From an uncultured Bacteroidota bacterium (GTDB taxonomy: Bacteria; Bacteroidota; Bacteroidia; Flavobacteriales_D; Parvicellaceae), in NCBI GenBank assembly GCA_902536695.1, contig CACAYQ010000011.1:1-33250 (forward strand): 33,250 nucleotides of DNA, written 5' to 3'. The notes below the pieces were generated by a model, which worked only from the letters and a program-made list of their open reading frames with translations, was not told the origin of the DNA and made no database searches. Below, piece after piece: positions 8,548-15,754 of this stretch. Every line of letters begins with the position of its first letter. Position 1 is the stretch's first letter. The position numbers and the translations under genes are program-made.

Positions 8548-9144
8548 ATGATTTCTTTTTCTTCTTTAAAACAGATTAGCTGTTTGTGTTTAACGTGTTT
8601 ACTGCTTATTCAATGTGAAAATAATGCTAAAAAAACGGAAGGCAATATTCCAGCAGTTCAGTCAAATACAACCAGTTCCATAAAAATTGCATATGTAAAT
8701 AGTGACACGGTTTCAAAATATTATGATTTTGCGGCATTAATCCAAACCAAGTTACTCAATAAAAGAAGTTCAGCTGAAAATCAATTAAAAGATAAAATGA
8801 GCAGCTATCAAAAATTAAGAGCCGATTTTGAAAAAGCAGCACCCATAATGGGGGAAAGAGAAAAAATGGAAAAAGCTCAAAACATTATGACTTTAGAACA
8901 AGAAATCATGAGAGTAGAACAAGACTTGACAGATCAACTTGCTCAAGAAGAGCTTCTTTTAACAGAAAGCTATATTTTAAAGACCAATGAATACATGCAA
9001 ATTATTGGAAAAGAACTTGGATATGATTTTGTATTAAGTTTTAGAATCGGAGGTCCAATGCTGTATGCCGACTCTAGCCATGATATTACAGAGGAAGTAA
9101 TTCAACTACTTAATAAAAGATATAATTCTTCGTTAGCAGAATGA
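8548..9144 (+). CDS. OmpH/Skp-like periplasmic chaperone, probable lipoprotein
   Basis: This is a 198-residue protein with an N-terminal hydrophobic stretch ending in LLIQC (Cys23), which looks like a relaxed Bacteroidota lipobox. The mature part starts with a low-complexity linker and then the family hallmark IKIAYVNSDTVSKYYDF. A long charged helical region, about 68-145, is predicted coiled coil, and it is followed by YDFVLSFRIGGPMLYADSSHDITEEVIQLLNKRYN, the typical closing segment of OmpH-family proteins (MLYAD...DIT.EV...LN). Skp-like chaperones hold unfolded outer-membrane proteins in the periplasm. The canonical Skp is soluble, so lipid anchoring would be a variation. It lies between the SiaC-like gene and the TonB-like gene. 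Confidence 0.85.
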   Translation: MISFSSLKQISCLCLTCLLLIQCENNAKKTEGNIPAVQSNTTSSIKIAYVNSDTVSKYYDFAALIQTKLLNKRSSAENQLKDKMSSYQKLRADFEKAAPIMGEREKMEKAQNIMTLEQEIMRVEQDLTDQLAQEELLLTESYILKTNEYMQIIGKELGYDFVLSFRIGGPMLYADSSHDITEEVIQLLNKRYNSSLAE

Positions 9145-9194
9145 CCAATTATAAATTTTTATTTAAATTATAAAAGTTTATATCTAAAACCCCT

Positions 9195-9905
9195 GTGAAA
9201 ATTCTTCATTTTATTGAAAAACACCAGAATGCCATTGCTGCTACATTAATGATTCATGTGTTTATTTTTGTATGGCTAAATATGCAGCATATATCATTTT
9301 ACACTATTAAACCAAAAGAAAAGGTTGTGGCTACCTTAGATTTTACTTTAGATCAACTTAGAGAAATGGAAACTAAAGAAGAGGAATCAGATGGTGAAAA
9401 TGCACTAGATCTCACCAACGTCACATCCAACTTTTCTTCAGACAAGCCTACTAACAAATCACTACAAGCAGAAAAAATTGAGCAAGAAGTCTTAAATGAA
9501 CTAACTCAATTCGAAAATGAGACCTTTAACTTTTTATCTAAGGACAATCCCACTTTGAAACAAAGTTTAATTCCAGACGAAAATCAAGATAATGTGGTTA
9601 AAAGCAAATCTGTTGAAAAAACAAATGAAGCCATCGCAAAGTATTTTGTGGAAGGCCGTTATACCCTCATTCAAAATGTTCCATCTTACTTATGCAATTC
9701 ATCAGGAATTGTTAGACTTATCATAAGAGTCAATCAAAAGGGAATAGTTACAGATTGTAAGGTAGATGATACTAAAACAACAACACAAAATGAGTGCCTA
9801 ATATCAAATGCTCTAAAATACACCAGAAGCTGGAAGTTTAATTCCGACTTTAAATCAGGTAATAGAATGGACGGGTGGGTAGAATTTATTTATTTATCAC
9901 AATAA
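9195..9905 (+). CDS. TonB-like inner-membrane-anchored periplasmic protein
   Basis: This is a 236-residue protein with a short cytoplasmic N-terminus, one membrane segment at about 13-33 (IAATLMIHVFIFVWLNMQ), a Glu/Lys/Asn-rich linker and a C-terminal domain from about 150: NVPSYLCNSSGIVRLIIRVN, QKGIVTDCKVDD, NECLISNALKYTRSWKF and GWVEFIYLSQ. That domain resembles the TonB-like C-terminal fold seen in Bacteroidota proteins annotated as energy transducers, and it carries three cysteines. The Pro-rich spacer of classical TonB is absent. The start is GTG at 9195: no in-frame ATG exists between it and the upstream TAA at 9171, and the next ATG would remove most of the anchor. A MORN-repeat gene starts 2 nt after the stop and a TonB receptor follows. 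An energising role is inferred from fold and neighbours only. Confidence 0.68.
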   Translation: MKILHFIEKHQNAIAATLMIHVFIFVWLNMQHISFYTIKPKEKVVATLDFTLDQLREMETKEEESDGENALDLTNVTSNFSSDKPTNKSLQAEKIEQEVLNELTQFENETFNFLSKDNPTLKQSLIPDENQDNVVKSKSVEKTNEAIAKYFVEGRYTLIQNVPSYLCNSSGIVRLIIRVNQKGIVTDCKVDDTKTTTQNECLISNALKYTRSWKFNSDFKSGNRMDGWVEFIYLSQ

Positions 9906-9907
9906 AG

Positions 9908-11728
9908 ATGTTAAAACTATACCGAGAGTTAAAACTTAAGTATCTATTTGGATTTATAATGGGTTTTTCCATTGTTCAAACTTCAAACAGTCAAATCAAG
10001 GAAAATGGGCTAATTAAACAAGAAAAAATAATTACCTATTGGAATGAGGACAAAGATATCATCAGAAGTATTGGCCAATACCATACTGAGGGATTTTCAG
10101 CAGTAGGAGAAAAAATTGGAAAATGGGTGTTTTATTATCCAACAGGAAAAGTGAGGGAGGTAAGTCACTTTTTTCTTGGACAATTACATGGTTCGTATCA
10201 ATCATTTTATGAAAACGGAAAATTAAAATTTGATGGCTTTTTCTTTTTGGGCAAACCCGACTCCACATTTAAATCATACTATGGAAATGGTGTTTTGTCT
10301 GAGAAGGGCTCTTATGAAGTGAGCCCAAAAATTAATTATTATGACACCGTAAACTTACTATTCCTGAAAAATAAGCCTAGTTTATATGAATCACGTAAAA
10401 TCAACAAGTGGGAATATTTCTACCACAATGGAAAGCCCATGGAAAAAACACTGTTTAAAACAGGAGATACTACAGAACTTATTCTACAATTTTTTGACAC
10501 ATCTGGAATAGCACTTATAACTAATGGTAAAGGCACAAGGAAAACATACTTTGCGGATGGAAAACTAAGAAGTTTGGCGGAATATAAGTCAGGTCTGAAG
10601 CATGGAGAATTCACCTTACTAAAACCGAATGGACAACTTAGAAAAACTGGGTTTTATAAAAATGGCCTTATGGACAGTACCTGGCAAGAAACATTTATAA
10701 TTATTGACACCACTTATCAAATTACTCAATTTAAGGATGGTTTGAAAAGTGGGAAATTCAAAGAATTTTACCCTGAAGGAAATATAAGCATGAAGGGAGA
10801 ATTCAAAGACAACTTTAAAGACGGATACTGGGAATATTACTATGTAAATGGAAAATTTGACATGAAAGGTGGGTTTAAAAAAGATGTACAAGATGGATAT
10901 TGGGAATATTTTTACCCGAGTGGTCAAATGTACTATGAAGGCGCTTTTGTTAACGGGCAAAAAAATAAGGATTGGAAGTTTTACTACAATGATGGAAAAA
11001 TTTGGAAAGAAGGTAGCTATCAATTTGATCAAAAAAATGGGAACTGGACAACCTATTTTGAATCTGGGCAAAAAGCAATGGAAGGTAAATTTAAAAATGA
11101 TAAAGAAGATGGGATTTGGAAATCTTGGTACGAAAATGGACAGCTAAAAGATAAAGGCTATTTTTCCGAGGGGAGGATGAATTACCACTGGGATGGATAT
11201 TATAAAAATGGACAATTAAAATATTCTGGTGATTATGAAAACGATCATAAAAACAATAAATGGTCGTTTTGGGACCCTAATGGAAAATTAATTGAAATTA
11301 GACATTACAAGGTCATTGATTATAAAAATGAAATTGTAGTAGGAGCCCCAAGAGTATTAAAACGATCTGTTCATCATGGTAAATGGGTTAAATATGATGA
11401 GGTGGATGGGAGTGTGAAAAGTGAAGAAAATTATGCTGACGGTAAATTAAATGGGGTATCAAAATTTTATCATCCGGGTGGTGTAATCACACATAGAAGT
11501 ATAAATTATAAAAATGGTCTATTGGACGGTAAAAGTGAATTTTTTGGTAGAAAAGGTAATAAAATTGGGGAAACTAATTACAAAGAAAACAAGAAACATG
11601 GTGACATGATGTTATTCAGTAAAAAGGGAAAACTTATTTATCACGTGATATATAAAGAAGGGGTTAAAGCTAGAGATGTGATTAAAAAAGTATCCTACAA
11701 ATACTTTTCATCAAAAAATAAAAAATAA
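9908..11728 (+). CDS. Large MORN/YwqK-type repeat protein, exported
   Basis: From the ATG at 9908 this is a 606-residue protein. A hydrophobic segment ends in TSNSQ at about residues 31-35, consistent with a signal peptide. Almost all of the rest (about residues 71-583) consists of some 19 copies of a 22-24-residue unit of the form G-x-W-x-x-Y-Y-x-N-G-x-x-x-x-x-G-x-[FY]-x-x-G, the MORN_2/YwqK variant. A TTG/GTG-extended start at 9875 would overlap the TonB-like gene, so the ATG 2 nt after its stop is preferred. Such repeats form an extended beta ribbon and usually bind other proteins or surfaces; no catalytic motif is visible. Its place between a TonB-like protein and a TonB receptor suggests a periplasmic or outer-membrane role, but the function is unknown. 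Confidence 0.85.
   Translation: MLKLYRELKLKYLFGFIMGFSIVQTSNSQIKENGLIKQEKIITYWNEDKDIIRSIGQYHTEGFSAVGEKIGKWVFYYPTGKVREVSHFFLGQLHGSYQSFYENGKLKFDGFFFLGKPDSTFKSYYGNGVLSEKGSYEVSPKINYYDTVNLLFLKNKPSLYESRKINKWEYFYHNGKPMEKTLFKTGDTTELILQFFDTSGIALITNGKGTRKTYFADGKLRSLAEYKSGLKHGEFTLLKPNGQLRKTGFYKNGLMDSTWQETFIIIDTTYQITQFKDGLKSGKFKEFYPEGNISMKGEFKDNFKDGYWEYYYVNGKFDMKGGFKKDVQDGYWEYFYPSGQMYYEGAFVNGQKNKDWKFYYNDGKIWKEGSYQFDQKNGNWTTYFESGQKAMEGKFKNDKEDGIWKSWYENGQLKDKGYFSEGRMNYHWDGYYKNGQLKYSGDYENDHKNNKWSFWDPNGKLIEIRHYKVIDYKNEIVVGAPRVLKRSVHHGKWVKYDEVDGSVKSEENYADGKLNGVSKFYHPGGVITHRSINYKNGLLDGKSEFFGRKGNKIGETNYKENKKHGDMMLFSKKGKLIYHVIYKEGVKARDVIKKVSYKYFSSKNKK
10118..11656 (+). repeat. Tandem array of about 19 MORN/YwqK-type coding repeats
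   Basis: The array is visible in the translation as recurring GKW/GYW...YYxNGxxxxxGxF units about 23 residues (69 nt) apart. The best-kept copies are in the middle, at about 10740-11230 (GYWEYYYVNGKFDMKGGFK, GYWEYFYPSGQMYYEGAFV, GNWTTYFESGQKAMEGKFK, GIWKSWYENGQLKDKGYFS). Copy 7 (STWQETFIIIDTTYQITQFK) and the last four copies are degenerate. At DNA level the similarity is patchy, so the array is old rather than recently amplified. Confidence 0.85.
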
Positions 11729-11751
11729 CTATTTTGCTTAAAATTAATTTA

Positions 11752-14220
11752 ATGAAGTATAGTATTAAACACATCTGTTCTTTTGTTTTTTTAACCCTAA
11801 TAGGGATTTCTTATTCCCCATTTGAATTACTCGGGCAAACGGAAAAAAACGCTACGGTGAGAGGGATTATTTATGATGGAGAAGAAGCTGGAGAGCCGTT
11901 AATTGGCGGTAACGTCATTTTGAATAATGGCGATGGTGCAGCTACTGATTTCAATGGTGCATACAGTTTTAATACCAAACCCGGTTCCTACACCATTACG
12001 GTTAAATATATTGGTTACCAAACCCAAACAAAGAATATTCAATTATCAGACGGAGAAACTAAAGAATTTAGTCTAACCTTAATGCCTGAGTCTAATCAAT
12101 TAGATGATGTGGTCATTTCAGCTAGCAAATATGAACAGAAATTAGGTGATGTTCCCGTTTCTATGGCCGTGATAAAACCCGCTTTAATCGAAAATAAAGC
12201 TACACGAGATGCTCAAGCCATAGTAGAGCAAGTACCAGGCGTTCAAATCAATGAAAATCAAGTTAGCATCAGAGGCGGTAGTGGCTGGAGTTATGGAGCT
12301 GGGAGCAGAGTCTTAGTCATGGTAGACGGAATGCCTATGTTAGCAGGGGATGCTAACGACATAAAATGGTCAGCTATTCCTCTTGAAAATATCTCTCAAA
12401 TAGAAATTTTAAAAGGAGCGTCATCAGTTCTTTATGGATCTTCTGCACTGAACGGAGTAATTAATATTAGAACACAATATCCAAAAGATAAACCTGTGAC
12501 CAAAGTGAATATATCTAATGGCTTTTATAACAATGGGTATGCATCCAGAATGGGCACCTCTTTAATTTCTGGTGACTCGGTTTTAGATCAAAGGAGTGAT
12601 CAAACATGGTGGGATAGCCCAAGAGGATATGTTCAGGGAAATTTTACTCATTTAAGAAAGTTATCAGAAAACGATGAATTAGTCATTGGCGGTTTTTTCA
12701 TGAAGGATCAAGGATACCGTTTCGGAGAAAATGATCAAAGAGCTAGAATTAATGGAGGGTGGAAGCATTTTTCAAAAAAAATAAATGGTCTTTCTTACGG
12801 TTTAAATTTGAATAACAATTTTAATAATAGTACCATATTCTTCATATGGGCTGGAGCTGACAGCGTACTTCATGCACTTGGAGGTGTAGATACAGCAACC
12901 ACTACGATGAGTACGTCTTCCTCTTCAAGAATCATGATTGACCCTTACATTTCCTATGTAAACGAAAATGGGAAAGAACATCATCTAAAAACTCGATTCT
13001 TTAGAACAGACAATCAAAATAATACCAATCAGGCAGCTACTTCAAATTACTATTTTGGTGAATATCAGTTTCAACAACGATTTGAAAACAAGTTCACCAT
13101 AACTAGTGGAGCTATGTCTTCTTATACAGATGTTATTTCAGAATTATATGGAAACCACACTTCTACGAATTTAGCTGCGTATTTCCAAGGTGACAAAAAA
13201 TGGGAAAAATTTAATCTGACTGCTGGAATGAGGTTAGAATATTTTAAAATTGACAGTGTTCAATCTGAAGGAAAATTATTTAATAAAGATTTGAATATAC
13301 CCTTTCAGCCCGTATTCAGAATTGGATCAACATATCAACCTGCAGAATATACTTTCATAAGAGCTTCTTATGGGCAAGGCTATCGATTTCCCTCTATTGC
13401 TGAAAAATACATCTCCACATTTGTAGGAGGACTCAATATTTTCCCAAACAATAACATTCAACCAGAATATGGGTGGAGTGCAGAAGTTGGCCTTAAGCAA
13501 GGGTTCAAAATAAACAACTTCAAGGGCTATATAGATTTGTCAGGGTTCGTAACAAGATACCAAGATATGATTGAATTTATGTTTGGTTTTTATAATACTG
13601 ACGGTTCGGATTTAACACTTTTGGAATTATACCAACTCATTGGGGGTGATCTAAATCAATTAACAAACTATTTAGGGGCAAGAAGTACTAACATTCAAAA
13701 TGCAAATATTCCTGGAATGGAATTAAGCATTGTCGGACAAGGTAATTTTACAGAAAACCTATCTTTTACCACATTAGCAGGATACACTTTTATTCATCCA
13801 ACACCTATTGATGCAGACTCAGCATACCTGACCACATTTAGTGACCCAGATATAGAAAATCCTGAGAATACCATCTTGAAATACAGAAATAGACATATGC
13901 TGAAAATTGATTTTCAATTGGATTATAAAAAATGGGCTATAGGACTGAGCACACGTTACACGAGTTTAATGGAAAATGTAGATGATGTATTTATGCAACC
14001 TATAGTACAAAATACTGAGATATTACCTGGTTACGGAGATTACAGAAATGCTAGGATGACAGGAGACCTTGTGTTTGACTGCCGATTAGCATATAATTTC
14101 AATAATAAATACAAGCTATCTATTTTGGCTAATAATTTACTCAATAAAGAATATTCCAATAGACCCGGAAATGTAATGCCTCCAAGAACATTGCTATGGC
14201 AGTTTTCAGCCAATTTTTAA
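11752..14220 (+). CDS. TonB-dependent outer-membrane receptor
   Basis: This 822-residue protein has, in order: a signal peptide (about 1-29, ending ELLGQ), a CarboxypepD_reg-like beta-sandwich (about 34-110, ATVRGIIYDG...GAYSFNTKPGSYTITVKYIGYQ split here), a linker containing LDDVVISASK (117-126), a plug domain (about 132-241) with VPGVQINENQVSIRGGSG, VLVMVDGMPM and IEILKGASSVLYGSSALNGV, and a C-terminal barrel ending in Phe (WQFSANF). This is the SusC-like or siderophore-type receptor layout without a visible SusD partner, so a small ligand such as a siderophore, cobalamin or metal complex is possible but cannot be decided. I chose the ATG at 11752 over a TTG at 11734. It follows the MORN gene by 23 nt. 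Its stop shares the bases TTAA with the stop of the convergent recX. Confidence 0.93.
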   Translation: MKYSIKHICSFVFLTLIGISYSPFELLGQTEKNATVRGIIYDGEEAGEPLIGGNVILNNGDGAATDFNGAYSFNTKPGSYTITVKYIGYQTQTKNIQLSDGETKEFSLTLMPESNQLDDVVISASKYEQKLGDVPVSMAVIKPALIENKATRDAQAIVEQVPGVQINENQVSIRGGSGWSYGAGSRVLVMVDGMPMLAGDANDIKWSAIPLENISQIEILKGASSVLYGSSALNGVINIRTQYPKDKPVTKVNISNGFYNNGYASRMGTSLISGDSVLDQRSDQTWWDSPRGYVQGNFTHLRKLSENDELVIGGFFMKDQGYRFGENDQRARINGGWKHFSKKINGLSYGLNLNNNFNNSTIFFIWAGADSVLHALGGVDTATTTMSTSSSSRIMIDPYISYVNENGKEHHLKTRFFRTDNQNNTNQAATSNYYFGEYQFQQRFENKFTITSGAMSSYTDVISELYGNHTSTNLAAYFQGDKKWEKFNLTAGMRLEYFKIDSVQSEGKLFNKDLNIPFQPVFRIGSTYQPAEYTFIRASYGQGYRFPSIAEKYISTFVGGLNIFPNNNIQPEYGWSAEVGLKQGFKINNFKGYIDLSGFVTRYQDMIEFMFGFYNTDGSDLTLLELYQLIGGDLNQLTNYLGARSTNIQNANIPGMELSIVGQGNFTENLSFTTLAGYTFIHPTPIDADSAYLTTFSDPDIENPENTILKYRNRHMLKIDFQLDYKKWAIGLSTRYTSLMENVDDVFMQPIVQNTEILPGYGDYRNARMTGDLVFDCRLAYNFNNKYKLSILANNLLNKEYSNRPGNVMPPRTLLWQFSANF

Positions 14221-14681
14221 TCCATTATTTTCTCTACAATTTCATAGACCAATTCTCCTTCAAAACCTTTGGTATTTAACGCATTACATATCTTTTGTTT
14301 TGCCCGAAAATGATCATCAGTGCTAATTTGCGCTTTCTTTTTTAAAGCTAACTCCTTTATTAATGCTTGATAAGCATCATCCTCTATTAGGCTTAAAGCG
14401 TTTTCAATTAAAGATTCCTCAATGCCTTTAATCAATAACTGTTGTTTAATCTTTAGTTTTCCCCACTTGTAAAAATTAAATCGATCATTTGTAAATGCTT
14501 TGGCATATCGGTTATGGTCAATGTACTTATCCTTTTTTAACCTATTAATTAACTTGTGTTTTTCCGATAATTTAAGTTGATATTTTTGCAAGCCAATCAT
14601 GACTTCTCTTGCAGATAATTCCTTTTTAGAACACCTATTGGAAAAATAGGTATACGCTTTATTAAAATGTTCAGCGGACAT
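14217..14681 (-). CDS. recX: Regulatory protein RecX
   Basis: RecX binds RecA filaments and limits their activity during recombination and the SOS response. The 154-residue, highly charged helical protein contains the family core IDHNRYAKAFTNDR, then WGKLKIKQQLLIKGI, which match the D-x-R-[YF]-A-x-x-[FY] and G-x-x-[KR]-I-x-x-x-L-x-x-K-G-[IV] patterns. The ATG at 14681 overlaps by one base the TAA of the upstream SPOR gene (TAATG), which indicates translational coupling. A TTG start at 14699 would add six residues inside that gene. RecA is not in the window. Confidence 0.9.
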   Translation of the reverse strand: MSAEHFNKAYTYFSNRCSKKELSAREVMIGLQKYQLKLSEKHKLINRLKKDKYIDHNRYAKAFTNDRFNFYKWGKLKIKQQLLIKGIEESLIENALSLIEDDAYQALIKELALKKKAQISTDDHFRAKQKICNALNTKGFEGELVYEIVEKIMD

Positions 14682-15703
14682 TATTTTGTAAGAACCCAAG
14701 AAGACATCTTTTCTACTTTTTTTATTTCTAATTGGGCTAGAATTGCGTCTTCTTTTAAATCATAAGTTGCTAAAGCAACTCTGTGTAGGTTTTTATGTAC
14801 ATCTAATTTGTAAGCCTTATAACCCTTTTTATTTAGTTTCTTAATCAGTCTTGAAGAGTTTTTTTGATTACCAAAACACCCTACAATAACATGGTATTTT
14901 GGGGTGGTAGTTTCTGCAGTTTCATGTGTAGGCTTTTCGTTAATTATTAACGGATTTCCAGAGGGGTCAGCAGTATTTTCAATCACTTCTGTATCTATAA
15001 TCTTATTATTCGGTGTAGCGGTAGCCTTATTGGATATTTCTACATCATTAGGATTGAGTTGATTACGTGAATCTGCGCTTTTCACATCCTTAGAATACGT
15101 AAAAGGGTTCAAATCAGAATAACTGAAATTTGATGGGTTATTGAACAAGTCTGTTTTTAATGGAATCCAAGCTGAGTAAAATAATAAAGGAACTATAGCT
15201 GCTGCCACCCACCATTTCCTATTATTTGATTCTATTTTATGGTTAATGTCAAAAACTTTAGTCGGATCTTTTACTTGTGATTCTGCAGATTTAAATTCAT
15301 TAACGTTTATGGGAGGTAACCCATATGAAGAACCTAAAAAATTAGCTGACTTCTGTTTAAATAACAATGCATTGTTTTCATAAAACAAAGTGCCAAGGTT
15401 GATAAACTGAAATGTTTTATTCTCTTTTAATTGATTTTTAACATTCAACACGAAATCAGCAATAATTTGAGTAGCCTTAGTGAAAGAAACGTCTTGATCC
15501 TGTGCTATTTGATTAGTAAGTAGACCATCATTATTCTTTAGATTAATATTAAATAATATTTGTTTTGAAGGTGGAGAATAGAATCCAGTAACACTATCTA
15601 AAGTGGCTGGTTTATATTGCGCAACAAATCCTCCAAAATCAGGAATAATTACACAGTCATGCTGATGTAATAACTGAACTATGTATTTGGTAAGTTGAAC
15701 CAC
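14681..15703 (-). CDS. Membrane SPOR-domain protein with N-terminal HU-CCDC81-type domains
   Basis: This is a 340-residue protein. Residues 1-125 (MVQLTKYIVQLLHQHDCVII, then PDFGGFVAQYKPA, FNINLKNNDGLLTNQIA and FINLGTLFYEN) resemble the paired bacterial HU-CCDC81 domains of Bacteroidota. A single membrane segment lies at 164-181 (WWVAAAIVPLLFYSAWIP), followed by a low-complexity periplasmic linker and a SPOR domain at 269-340 (YHVIVGCFGNQKNSSRLIKK and KAYKLDVHKNLHRVALATY). SPOR domains bind denuded glycan strands at division septa. The HU-like part would face the cytoplasm and might bind DNA or a partner; this is inference. The start is GTG at 15703, since no ATG lies between it and an in-frame TGA at 15727. 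RecX overlaps its stop. Confidence 0.85.
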   Translation of the reverse strand: MVQLTKYIVQLLHQHDCVIIPDFGGFVAQYKPATLDSVTGFYSPPSKQILFNINLKNNDGLLTNQIAQDQDVSFTKATQIIADFVLNVKNQLKENKTFQFINLGTLFYENNALLFKQKSANFLGSSYGLPPINVNEFKSAESQVKDPTKVFDINHKIESNNRKWWVAAAIVPLLFYSAWIPLKTDLFNNPSNFSYSDLNPFTYSKDVKSADSRNQLNPNDVEISNKATATPNNKIIDTEVIENTADPSGNPLIINEKPTHETAETTTPKYHVIVGCFGNQKNSSRLIKKLNKKGYKAYKLDVHKNLHRVALATYDLKEDAILAQLEIKKVEKMSSWVLTK

Positions 15704-15754
15704 TATTTCAAAAATAACAAAATATCATGAATTATAGTTCATATCCAGCGTCTT

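Noticed and set aside
9875-9907. GTG-started N-terminal extension of the MORN protein
   Set aside because: It would overlap the TonB-like gene by 31 nt and place charged and aromatic residues before the signal peptide. The ATG at 9908 is cleaner.
10619-11071. 150-codon minus-strand open frame inside the MORN-repeat gene
   Set aside because: It is a by-product of the repetitive, AT-rich MORN coding sequence. It is hydrophobic without a recognisable domain and has no promoter or spacing that would support a gene.
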